Source of the DNA: Maricaulis salignorans
Lineage (GTDB): Bacteria > Pseudomonadota > Alphaproteobacteria > Caulobacterales > Aquidulcibacteraceae
Assembly (NCBI GenBank): GCA_945891505.1
Contig: CAMDDL010000004.1
Span: forward strand, 1-64,000
Reading direction: 5' to 3'
Length of the DNA stretch: 64,000 nt
Every line of letters begins with the position of its first letter. Positions within the stretch are counted from its first letter, which is position 1. This document shows, piece by piece, positions 18,316 to 25,394 of this stretch. Below the pieces are notes generated by a model. That model was not told the DNA's origin, searched no databases, and saw nothing but the letters and a program-made list of their open reading frames with translations. The translations under genes and the position numbers were made by a program.

Positions 18316-19776
18316 ATGACCCTCGATCAAGACGCCTGCTATGCGATTATTTCAGCGCGCGACAGCCGCTATGATGGCCGCTTCTTTACCGCCGTTAAAA
18401 CGACGGGAATCTATTGTCGCCCAATCTGTCCCGCACGGCTGCCGAAGCGTGAGAATGTTATTTTTTATTCCTCGGCCGCTGTGGCCCAAGACGAAGGGTT
18501 TCGACCTTGTTTACGCTGCCGTCCTGAGACCGCGCCAGACACCCCAGCTTGGCGAGGTACGTCGAGTTCGGTAGGGCGGGCGCTACGCTTAATTGAAGAA
18601 GGGGCGCTAGATAGCGGGAGCGTAGAGCAAATGGCGGCCCGGCTTGGCTTAGGCGAGCGGCAAGTGCGTCGGCTGTTCTTGAAGCATGTTGGGGCAAGCC
18701 CGGTTAGCGTGGCGGTAACCCGCCGCCTGTTGTTGGCAAAGCAATTGCTTCATGAAACCGATTTGACGATCACCCAAGTCGCCATGGCTTCGGGATTTGG
18801 GTCGATCCGTCGTTTCAATGAGTCGTTTCAGGAGGTATTTAAAACCGCGCCTTCGTTTTTGCGTCGTGAGATTGGCGTTGAAGGGCCTGGCATTCCTTCC
18901 GCCGATATTAATCTGAAGCTCCGTTATCGTCCGCCTTATGACTGGGGCGCTATGGCCGAGTTTATGAGGGCGCGGCTCTATCCGGGGGTGGAGACTTTTG
19001 AAGCGGGCATTTATCGTCGGAGTCTATGCTTAGACGGCCAGATTGGCTTGGTTGCTGTGGCGCAGGGTAAGGGCGATTGGCTGGATGTGCAGGTAAGGCT
19101 GCAGGATCTGACTTTGGTGCCCAAGGTGATTGCACGGGTTCGCGAAGCCTTTGATTTAGCCGCCGATCCTGATGTGATTGGCGCACATTTGGGCCAAGAT
19201 CTAGCGCTGCAGGGTTTGGTGCTGCGCAGGCCGGGATTGAGGGTCCCTGGGGCGTTCGACCCTTTTGAGATAGGTATTCGTGCCATCCTTGGTCAACAGA
19301 TCATGGTCAGCGCCGCGATCAAGCTGGGCGCGCGCTTAGTAACTCAATTGGGAGCGGCTTTGCCCAATGAATGGGCGCAGGAATTGGGTGTGTCGCGCCT
19401 ATTCCCATCGGCCGACTCCATCCTGGCATCATCGTTGGATTTTTTGGGTATGCCAAAGGCGCGGGTGCGTTGCCTAAAGGCATATTGCGAGGCGTATCTG
19501 GCCGATGAGGATTTGTTTGGCGGGGACACTCGGCTCGTATTGGCGCGACTGTTGGGCGTTAAAGGCGTCGGCCCATGGACCGCCAGTTACATTGCGCTGC
19601 GTGCTCTACGAGACCCAGATGCCTTTCCCGCCGAGGATGTCGCGTTGGCGCGTGGTTTGATTCAGCCGGGAGGTGAGCGACCCACGCGCCACGCGCTTGA
19701 GCAGCGGTCACAGGCGTGGCGACCGTGGCGCGCCTACGCGGCGCAGCATATCTGGACGGAGTTAGCGGCTGGTTGA
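18316..19776 (+). CDS. Ada-AlkA fusion: methylation sensor/activator and 3-methyladenine DNA glycosylase II
   Basis: This 486-residue protein joins two parts of the adaptive response. Residues 1-75 are the Ada zinc domain with C34, C38, C65 and C68; C34 corresponds to the methylphosphotriester acceptor C38 of E. coli Ada. Residues 85-180 are an AraC-type DNA-binding domain. Residues 195-486 are AlkA, with the helix-hairpin-helix VKGVGPWTASY (near 415) and catalytic D441 in FPAEDVAL. The O6-methylguanine transferase domain of classical Ada is missing and is supplied by the divergent ogt gene. GAGGA lies 6 bases before the ATG. Confidence 0.93.
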   Translation: MTLDQDACYAIISARDSRYDGRFFTAVKTTGIYCRPICPARLPKRENVIFYSSAAVAQDEGFRPCLRCRPETAPDTPAWRGTSSSVGRALRLIEEGALDSGSVEQMAARLGLGERQVRRLFLKHVGASPVSVAVTRRLLLAKQLLHETDLTITQVAMASGFGSIRRFNESFQEVFKTAPSFLRREIGVEGPGIPSADINLKLRYRPPYDWGAMAEFMRARLYPGVETFEAGIYRRSLCLDGQIGLVAVAQGKGDWLDVQVRLQDLTLVPKVIARVREAFDLAADPDVIGAHLGQDLALQGLVLRRPGLRVPGAFDPFEIGIRAILGQQIMVSAAIKLGARLVTQLGAALPNEWAQELGVSRLFPSADSILASSLDFLGMPKARVRCLKAYCEAYLADEDLFGGDTRLVLARLLGVKGVGPWTASYIALRALRDPDAFPAEDVALARGLIQPGGERPTRHALEQRSQAWRPWRAYAAQHIWTELAAG

Positions 19777-19785
19777 GGGTTTAGC

Positions 19786-20145
19786 TTAAGCTGCCATGAC
19801 CTTTTCCACTTCAGCGACCAGTTCTCGCAAGTGGAAGGGTTTAGACAGGACTTTTGCCTTCGAGGGGGCTTGGTTGGCAGGATTGAGAGCCACTGCTGCA
19901 AAGCCTGTGATGAAGACGATCTTCATGGCCGGGTCTACTTCGGCTGCCCGTCGCGCAAGTTCGACACCATCGACACCTGGCATCACGATGTCTGTCAGAA
20001 GCAAATCGAAGCCCATTGCGTTCAGGGCTTCAAGCGCCTGATCCCCATCTGGGAAGTCTGCAACAATATGGCCTGCTTTGTTAAGCGCAGCAGCAAGGAA
20101 CGTCCGCAAGGAATCGTCATCTTCCGCTAAGAGAATTCTCGCCAT
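19786..20145 (-). CDS. cpdR: Single-domain response regulator, CpdR type
   Basis: This 119-residue protein consists only of a receiver domain. It has the acidic pair D10/D11 (LAEDDD), phospho-acceptor D52 in LLLTDIVMPG, a Thr in FITGF and the lysine of LSKPF. In Caulobacter and relatives, CpdR in its unphosphorylated state directs ClpXP to cell-cycle substrates such as CtrA. Length, MARILLAEDD opening and a neighbouring N-formylglutamate amidohydrolase gene support CpdR over other stand-alone receivers, but orthology is inferred. A GGAG lies about 10 bases before the ATG. Confidence 0.75.
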   Translation of the reverse strand: MARILLAEDDDSLRTFLAAALNKAGHIVADFPDGDQALEALNAMGFDLLLTDIVMPGVDGVELARRAAEVDPAMKIVFITGFAAVALNPANQAPSKAKVLSKPFHLRELVAEVEKVMAA

Positions 20146-20204
20146 CTGGGCCGTGCTCCGTTAGTTATTGGGCGTACTAATCGCTCAATATGGTGAAGGC
20201 GAGG

Positions 20205-20219
20205 TTGACAAGTCTTGTC
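20205..20219 (+). promoter_or_regulatory. TTGACA hexamer overlapped by a 13-bp palindrome
   Basis: A perfect -35 hexamer TTGACA (20205-20210) is overlapped by the palindrome GACAAG-T-CTTGTC (20207-20219), a layout typical of a repressor operator. A fitting -10 is weak (TAATTT at 20226, 15-base spacing). It lies between divergent cpdR and the amidohydrolase gene. Confidence 0.35.
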
Positions 20220-20320
20220 CTGAAGTAATTTTTGCACAGGTTACTGTATGTCGTCTTTGGGCGGTCGAGACTGTTCGCGACCTTCTTTTTTTTTCACGGG
20301 CCCAGGGCTATAAGTGCGAT

Positions 20321-21232
20321 ATGCAGGAAATGAATACGGCGACAGAGTCTCGGCGGGTTGATCATGACGGTGCGTCGGAGATGCGGCCCCCTGCTTATCG
20401 TTTGCTGCGCCCATTGGTTGGTCGTTCTGGCGTGATTGTTTGTTGCCCGCATTCTGGCCGCTTCTATCCTGATGACCTGTTGCGCAGCTCAAAACTGGAT
20501 AGGCTTGCGTTGAGGCGTTCAGAGGATGCCTTTGTGGACGAGCTCATGGCGGCTAGCCCAGAACTTGGCGCTTCTCTGCTGCTCGCGGATTTCGCTCGCG
20601 CCTATGTGGATTTGAATCGTAGTCCGGATGAACTTGATCCGGATCTTATTCTTGATCTTCCAGCCGGTGACCGACGCGTGCCTTCGCCGCGGGTTTTGGC
20701 GGGGTTGGGCGTAGTTCCCCGCACTGTTGGCGACGGCGTCGAGATTTATGCGAGTCGTTTGTCCTATGCTGCCGCCCACGCCCGACTGAAAGAGGTTTAT
20801 GAGCCGTGGCACGCTGCAATCGAGGGTTTGATTGAGACCGAAAAGCAGGCCGTTGGCCAGTCTGTTGTGTTGGATTGCCATTCCATGCCCGCCTCGGCGT
20901 CTGGTCTGCCCGAAAATGACATTGTCTTGGGGGATCGTTTCGGTGCCTCCTGCGCGCCCATCTATATGGCTGAGGCCTTTACGTTTCTTAGGTCCAAAGG
21001 TCTGCGTGTGGCACGCAATAACCCCTATGCTGGTGGATATGCCACCGAGCGTTATGGAAGACCGGCTCATAATCAACATAGTTTGCAGATTGAGATTAAT
21101 CGGTCTCTTTATATGGTTGAGGGCGCGATGAGCAAACGAAGCTCGTTCGCGCACGTGGCGGAGATATTGTCAGGGCTTGTTGCGCGCATTGTCGAAATTG
21201 CTGAAGCAAAGGCACCGCGCCGCTCTAGGTGA
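20321..21232 (+). CDS. N-formylglutamate amidohydrolase
   Basis: This zinc hydrolase of the FGase family cleaves N-formylglutamate, or a related N-acyl amino acid, to release formate and glutamate. The metal-site motifs are VCCPHSGR near residue 41 of this start, the D/R pair in ARAYVDLNRSPDELD, VLDCHSMP, and the YAGGYATERYG and LQIEINRSLYM C-terminal motifs. The frame remains open upstream to about 20168, but only from a TTG. ATG codons at 20321 and 20330 give the normal 300-residue length. No complete histidine degradation (hut) cluster accompanies it, so a strict HutG role is not implied. Confidence 0.85.
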   Translation: MQEMNTATESRRVDHDGASEMRPPAYRLLRPLVGRSGVIVCCPHSGRFYPDDLLRSSKLDRLALRRSEDAFVDELMAASPELGASLLLADFARAYVDLNRSPDELDPDLILDLPAGDRRVPSPRVLAGLGVVPRTVGDGVEIYASRLSYAAAHARLKEVYEPWHAAIEGLIETEKQAVGQSVVLDCHSMPASASGLPENDIVLGDRFGASCAPIYMAEAFTFLRSKGLRVARNNPYAGGYATERYGRPAHNQHSLQIEINRSLYMVEGAMSKRSSFAHVAEILSGLVARIVEIAEAKAPRRSR

Positions 21233-21242
21233 GGCGGAGCAG

Positions 21243-21272
21243 AAAAAAGGGCCGGGCACGAGGCCCGGCCTT
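21243..21272 (-). terminator. Leftward Rho-independent terminator
   Basis: Read on the minus strand, GGCCGGGC and GCCCGGCC form a perfect 8-bp GC stem with a five-base loop, followed by six T (forward A-run 21243-21248). On the plus strand no T-run follows the stem, so the element is oriented against the upstream amidohydrolase gene and needs a leftward transcript to act on. Confidence 0.8.
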
Positions 21273-21430
21273 AGAGGTGTTTGGGAGGAAACGCCCAAAA
21301 AGGGCAGGGACGCCACGGCATCCATGAGCTTGTTTATCTCGCATCTGCAAAATTTTCAACGTTTTTTGCACTGGACGATTTCGAATTAGGATGATTCCGT
21401 GTGGTTTTAGACTAGAACTTCCTGAAAAAA
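21243..21430 (-). ncRNA. Candidate small RNA of about 190 nt with exposed CCUCCC loop
   Basis: A leftward promoter (TTGCAA, 17 bases, TATAAA) is followed about 190 bases later by a strong leftward intrinsic terminator, with no open reading frame of note between them. Near the 3' end the RNA can form a GUUU/AAAC stem presenting a CCUCCC loop (21279-21292), complementary to Shine-Dalgarno sequences. Alternative stems UUUGGG/CCCAAA and GCCC/GGGC compete for the same bases. A further GGAUGCC/GGCGUCC stem lies upstream of these. Exposed CCUCC loops are known in several alphaproteobacterial trans-acting small RNAs. Family membership is not established, and 6S RNA is not supported because the ends do not pair. 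Confidence 0.6.
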
Positions 21431-21436
21431 TTAGAT

Positions 21437-21465
21437 TTTATATATATTGCACTGCAGCATTGCAA
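21437..21465 (-). promoter_or_regulatory. Leftward sigma-70 promoter of the candidate small RNA
   Basis: On the minus strand the -35 box TTGCAA (21460-21465) and the -10 box TATAAA (21437-21442) are separated by the ideal 17 bases within a very AT-rich stretch. Transcription would start near 21430. Confidence 0.6.
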
Positions 21466-21588
21466 AATTGAGTAGCTAAGAGATTCTCGTCTGTTGTCGC
21501 TGTCTTGGCTTGATTAAGCTTGAAGATATCCCTTATGTGACCCGATATGCGGCCAAGGTGCCGATTTTCGGGTTTTGAAGGATTAGCA

Positions 21589-22308
21589 ATGCCGTATTTA
21601 GCGTTAGTTCGCCACGGACAGTCACAATGGAATCTTGAAAATCGGTTCACTGGGTGGATGGACGTGAATTTAACCGCGGAAGGTGAGGCGCAAGCCCGCA
21701 AGGCCGGCCAGCTTTTGAAGTCATCCGGTGTTGGTTTCTCACGGGCGTTTACGTCGCTGCAGACCCGGGCAATCCGGACGCTTTGGCTGGCGCTGGAGGA
21801 AATGGATTGCTGTTGGCTGCCTGAAGAGAAGAGCTGGTGTTTGAACGAGCGTCACTATGGCGCGCTCACCGGCCTAGATAAGGCCGAAACGATGGCGAAG
21901 CATGGCGAAGAACAAGTGCGCATTTGGCGGCGCTCCTATGATGTGCCGCCACCACCGCAACCAAAGTCTGATCCGTTCCATCCTATCCATGATCTGCGGT
22001 ATCAGCACGTTCCAGCTGGCGCTTTGCCGGACGGTGAGAGTTTGGCCATGACTTTGGCGCGCGTGTTGCCTTATTGGTCGGCGAGCATTGCGCCACATCT
22101 GAAGCAGGAGAGCCTCGTGATTTCGGCGCATGGAAACTCCCTGCGCGCCATTATCAAGCATGTGTTCGCGCTCGATGAGGATCAGATCATGGAAGTCGAG
22201 GTTCCTACAGGCAATCCGCTTTTGATTGAGCTAGACGGCGGCTTGAAGCCTATTTCGGCCAAATATCTCGACGCCAGCCGGGCACAGCCTTTGCCCGTCA
22301 TTGGATAA
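21589..22308 (+). CDS. gpmA: 2,3-bisphosphoglycerate-dependent phosphoglycerate mutase
   Basis: This glycolytic enzyme interconverts 3- and 2-phosphoglycerate. The 239-residue protein has the phosphohistidine motif LVRHGQSQWN (H9), the NERHYGALTGLDK segment and the second histidine in SAHGNSLRA. The frame is open 14 codons further upstream, but the ATG at 21589 gives the family N-terminus (MPYLALVRHG) and has AAGGA about 8 bases before it. The next gene begins 4 bases after its stop. Confidence 0.95.
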   Translation: MPYLALVRHGQSQWNLENRFTGWMDVNLTAEGEAQARKAGQLLKSSGVGFSRAFTSLQTRAIRTLWLALEEMDCCWLPEEKSWCLNERHYGALTGLDKAETMAKHGEEQVRIWRRSYDVPPPPQPKSDPFHPIHDLRYQHVPAGALPDGESLAMTLARVLPYWSASIAPHLKQESLVISAHGNSLRAIIKHVFALDEDQIMEVEVPTGNPLLIELDGGLKPISAKYLDASRAQPLPVIG

Positions 22309-22312
22309 ATCC

Positions 22313-22966
22313 ATGCCAGAGCCGGTGATACATTGGTCGCTGGCTGACATAGGCTTCATGTCGCGCGCGCTGGAGCTTGCACGATCAGGCCTTGGCCATA
22401 CCATGCCCAATCCCAGCGTTGGCTGTGTCTTGGTACAGGATGGACTGATTGTCGGCGAAGGTCGAACCCAAGCGGGTGGCAGGCCGCATGGGGAAGCAAT
22501 AGCGCTAGCGATGGCCGGTTTGAAGGCGTCCGGTTCTCTTGCCTATGTGACGTTGGAGCCTTGTGCACATGACAGCATGCGCGGCCCCGCTTGCAGCACC
22601 AGTCTGGTAGAGGCCGGTATTGGTGATGTGACGATCAGCGTGTTGGACCCAGACCCGCGTACGCGGGGTCTAGGGGTGGCGCGGTTGGAATCCGCTGGCA
22701 TTGGGGTCCGCTTGGGACTTCTTGCCGAACAGGGACAACAACAGATCGCGGGCTTTGAGAAGCGTTTGCGCACGGGGTTTCCTTGGGTCCATGTCGGTAG
22801 AGACGACGGCACCTTTGATGCTGTTATGGGCAACCTTCAGGCTACAGATTTGGCGGCTTATTTGGCTGACGCAGGTGCTAATGGGGTAATGCGCTTGTGC
22901 TTGTTGCCAGGTTCGGCGGCGGCCGTCCAGGCAGTGGCTTTGAGTTTGGTTGATTCTTATGATTGA
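22313..22966 (+). CDS. RibD-like pyrimidine deaminase without reductase domain
   Basis: This 217-residue protein starts like RibD, the riboflavin-pathway bifunctional enzyme. The deaminase part has MPNPSVGCVLVQ, the zinc and proton-transfer motif PHGEA near residue 56, and PCAH with a later cysteine (GPACS) near residues 83-95. The hinge GFEKRLRTGFPWV, where the reductase normally begins, is present. Only about 60 further residues follow, without the DGR-type NADPH-binding motifs, against about 190 in full RibD. It is therefore deaminase-only, or a shortened and partly decayed RibD. A TTG four codons upstream is a less likely start. It is coupled to gpmA. Confidence 0.75.
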   Translation: MPEPVIHWSLADIGFMSRALELARSGLGHTMPNPSVGCVLVQDGLIVGEGRTQAGGRPHGEAIALAMAGLKASGSLAYVTLEPCAHDSMRGPACSTSLVEAGIGDVTISVLDPDPRTRGLGVARLESAGIGVRLGLLAEQGQQQIAGFEKRLRTGFPWVHVGRDDGTFDAVMGNLQATDLAAYLADAGANGVMRLCLLPGSAAAVQAVALSLVDSYD

Positions 22967-22969
22967 TTG

Positions 22970-23911
22970 TTATCGCGCAATGGTTGTCAGTTTGCGACAC
23001 AGTTCGTCTAATTGTTCCAAGCTGCGATAGTGAATGGTTAGGGCCCCACCTTTTTCGCCCTTGTGGGCCAAGCTGACATCCAGACCGAGTGTCGCGGATA
23101 AATCGTGGGCGAGTGCCTTTGAATCTGCGCCACTTGGATCTTCGCGTTTGCTGCCAGAACCAGTCCCCGAGCCAATTTTTGCGCCCTCAGACTTGGTCAG
23201 GAGCTTTTCAGCATCGCGAACACTCAAGCCCCGATCGATAATGGCGCGGGCTGATGCGAGGGGATCGGGCGCACTGATGATCGCGCGTGCATGACCTGCA
23301 CTGAGGTCTCCGGACCGGACAAGGTCTTTTACCGATTCCGGCAAGGATAAGAGCCGCAACGTATTGGCGATATGAGCTCGGCTCTTGCCGACTGTGTCAG
23401 CGATGGCTTGTTGGGTGCGTCCGAAACGCTCGGCCAGTTGTTGAAAGGCAAGGGCTTCTTCGATTGGGTTTAAGTCGGCGCGTTGCACGTTTTCAACGAT
23501 GGAGACTTCCAACGTGGTGAGGTCATCAAAGCTACGTATTAAGGCTGGCACAACATGCAAACCTGCTAATTGCGCCGCACGCCAACGTCGCTCACCCGCA
23601 ACAATCTCATAGCGGCCAGAAGCATCAGGGAGCACGCGCAGCAACAACGGCTGCAAGATGCCATGCTGCCGAATGGAATCGGCCAAGGTCTGCAGGTCTT
23701 GTTCGTCAAATTGACGACGCGGTTGTTGGGGGTTGCGGACAATGAGGTCGAGACCAATCTCACGTGTCCCGCCGTCAGCGCCGCGTTCTTCCGTAGGGCG
23801 CGTCGTTTCGGTGTCGCCCAGTAGCGCAGAAAGTCCGCGGCCTAAACCGCGAGCGGGGCGGTTGTCGATCTTGCTTGGGGCTTTGGTGCCCAATTCGGTT
23901 TCGTCGCTCAT
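22970..23911 (-). CDS. parB: Chromosome partitioning protein ParB
   Basis: This CTP-dependent DNA-binding clamp loads at parS and organises the origin region. The 313-residue protein has the ParB/Sulfiredoxin N-domain with the CTP-pocket motif GERRWRAA near residue 110, an extended HTH that binds parS (QQAIADTVGKSRAHIANTLRLL, near 165-186), and a C-terminal dimerisation domain. The opening GLGRGLSALLGD is the conserved ParA-interaction peptide. The ATG at 23911 overlaps the parA stop by 4 bases. Two matching parS sites lie within 3.5 kb. Confidence 0.97.
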   Translation of the reverse strand: MSDETELGTKAPSKIDNRPARGLGRGLSALLGDTETTRPTEERGADGGTREIGLDLIVRNPQQPRRQFDEQDLQTLADSIRQHGILQPLLLRVLPDASGRYEIVAGERRWRAAQLAGLHVVPALIRSFDDLTTLEVSIVENVQRADLNPIEEALAFQQLAERFGRTQQAIADTVGKSRAHIANTLRLLSLPESVKDLVRSGDLSAGHARAIISAPDPLASARAIIDRGLSVRDAEKLLTKSEGAKIGSGTGSGSKREDPSGADSKALAHDLSATLGLDVSLAHKGEKGGALTIHYRSLEQLDELCRKLTTIAR

Positions 23912-24717
23912 GCTGCTAACCTTGTGCGTTCGCGTTGCAGGACTTCGCTCGCCAAACGCATATAGGCTTGGCTGCCAGAGCATTTGTAGTCGTAGAGGAG
24001 AGCGGGCGTGCCAAAAGAGGGCGCTTCAGAAATCCGGACATTGCGGGGGATTACGGTCGCATAAACCTTGTCACCCAAATGGGTGCGAACATCTAGCGCG
24101 ACCTGGTCGGACAGATTGTTGCGCTGGTCATACATTGTTAGCACGATGCCTTGAATCTCCAGCGCTGGATTGAGCGAGCCTTTGACGAGATCGACGGTGC
24201 GCATCAATTGCGTAAGGCCTTCTAGTGCAAAGAACTCACATTGCAACGGAACCAACACCGCATCAGCCGCCGTCATCGCATTGATGGTGACGACATTGAG
24301 GGAGGGTGGGCAGTCGATCAGAATGAAATCAAAATGCACCCCATCGCCACGGCTGATGTCAACTCGGTGGCGGGCCAGGGCATCGCGGAGGCGGAATGCC
24401 CGGTTGGGTGCCTGCGACAATTCCATCTCGACCCCGGCTAGATCGACGCTGGCCGGTATGACCGCTAGATTGGGAATTCGAGTTTGGATTGCCGCTTCTG
24501 CAAACGAGGCCTCACCCATCATGACGTCATAGGAGGTAAGTTTGCGCGCCGCCGCTGATACACCCAAACCTGTTGAGGCGTTGCCCTGTGCATCGATGTC
24601 TAGGATCAAAACCGTTTCGCCGACAGCGGCGAGCGCTGTTGCGAGGTTGATTGCGGTTGTGGTTTTGCCAACGCCACCTTTTTGGTTTGCCACGGCAATG
24701 ACGCGTGTCTTTTTCAT
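23908..24717 (-). CDS. parA: Chromosome partitioning ATPase ParA
   Basis: This deviant-Walker ATPase forms the nucleoid gradient that pulls ParB-parS complexes apart. It has 269 residues. The signature KGGVGKTTTAINLA spans residues 13-26, the Walker A' lysine is K13, and Walker B is FILIDCPPSLN (near 120). It lies two bases downstream of rsmG and overlaps parB, so rsmG-parA-parB form one unit, the usual alphaproteobacterial order. Confidence 0.97.
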   Translation of the reverse strand: MKKTRVIAVANQKGGVGKTTTAINLATALAAVGETVLILDIDAQGNASTGLGVSAAARKLTSYDVMMGEASFAEAAIQTRIPNLAVIPASVDLAGVEMELSQAPNRAFRLRDALARHRVDISRGDGVHFDFILIDCPPSLNVVTINAMTAADAVLVPLQCEFFALEGLTQLMRTVDLVKGSLNPALEIQGIVLTMYDQRNNLSDQVALDVRTHLGDKVYATVIPRNVRISEAPSFGTPALLYDYKCSGSQAYMRLASEVLQRERTRLAA

Positions 24718-24719
24718 GA

Positions 24720-25394
24720 TTACGTGGATCCTGTTCTAGCTTGGCATTCGGTGATCTCAATAATGCAGCCCCGTGCATCGCTGAGTGAAGGGTGGATTGT
24801 CGACTTAAACAGCCAGTTTGTCGAGGCCTGCGCAAGCTCGGACGACACTTCTTCCCCCTTTGAAAACAGTGCTTGTGTCTGGGGTCCTTGCCAAGGTTCC
24901 GCGTAGGCGAGTAGGCGATCCAGCGCCGTAAAGGCTCGGGCAGTAATGATGTCGACCGGGCGGGGCTTAACGTTTTCAAGCTTGTCGTTGATGATATCAA
25001 CTTGTACCTGCATGGCACGCGCGGCTTCTCTCAAGAACCCACAGCGCTTGGTGCTGGCTTCAATGAGGGTCACCTGTCCTCCATTGAGGGGCTGAACAAG
25101 CGCAGCAATGACCAATCCCGGGAAGCCAGCGCCTGAACCGAAGTCTACCCAGCTCCTGGCCTCTGCACGCGCGAGTGGCAGAATTTGTGCAGAATCGAGG
25201 ATGTGACGATCCCAGAAGGAGCCGAGGGTGGATGCGCCGACGAGATTTATCCGTGGTGCCCATTTGGTGAGTATGGCTTGATAGGCCAGAAATCGTTCGA
25301 TGGTTTCACGTGAAACACCGTAGTCCGATATAAGTAGTGCTTGGACGGCCTCGGGGGAGCGATCCCTGTTTAACTCAGGCGGACGCACGCGCAC
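24720..25394 (-). CDS. rsmG: 16S rRNA (guanine(527)-N7)-methyltransferase
   Basis: RsmG methylates G527 of 16S rRNA using SAM. This 224-residue protein has the SAM site [13 protein letters not shown] near residue 88 and the RINLVG-T-RHILDS segment before it. Its 5' end overlaps the 3' end of mnmG by about 20 bases, so the start shown (25394) may be slightly long. A parS site lies within the coding sequence at 25302-25317. In the ParB locus this gene is a standard neighbour. Confidence 0.94.
   Translation of the reverse strand: MRVRPPELNRDRSPEAVQALLISDYGVSRETIERFLAYQAILTKWAPRINLVGASTLGSFWDRHILDSAQILPLARAEARSWVDFGSGAGFPGLVIAALVQPLNGGQVTLIEASTKRCGFLREAARAMQVQVDIINDKLENVKPRPVDIITARAFTALDRLLAYAEPWQGPQTQALFSKGEEVSSELAQASTNWLFKSTIHPSLSDARGCIIEITECQARTGST
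25302..25317. promoter_or_regulatory. parS: parS centromere site 1
   Basis: GGTTTCACGTGAAACA matches the bacterial parS consensus TGTTTCACGTGAAACA at 15 of 16 positions and contains the full GTTTCACGTGAAAC palindrome. It lies inside the rsmG coding sequence, so the palindrome is maintained despite coding constraint. Confidence 0.9.

Larger units (their letters stand above)
21233..21588. other. 356-bp AT-rich intergenic region before gpmA
   Basis: The left two thirds are explained by a candidate leftward small RNA (21243-21430) and its promoter (21437-21465). Between 21466 and 21588 must lie the gpmA promoter, but no clear hexamer pair stands out. The octamer TTGCACTG occurs directly repeated at 21366 and 21447, and GCAT-TGCAAAATT-like sequence occurs at 21341 and 21458. 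No tRNA or protein-coding frame is visible. Confidence 0.6.

Noticed and set aside
21243-21430. 6S RNA as identity of the candidate small RNA
   Set aside because: The size fits, but the two ends are not complementary and no long rod with a central bubble can be drawn.
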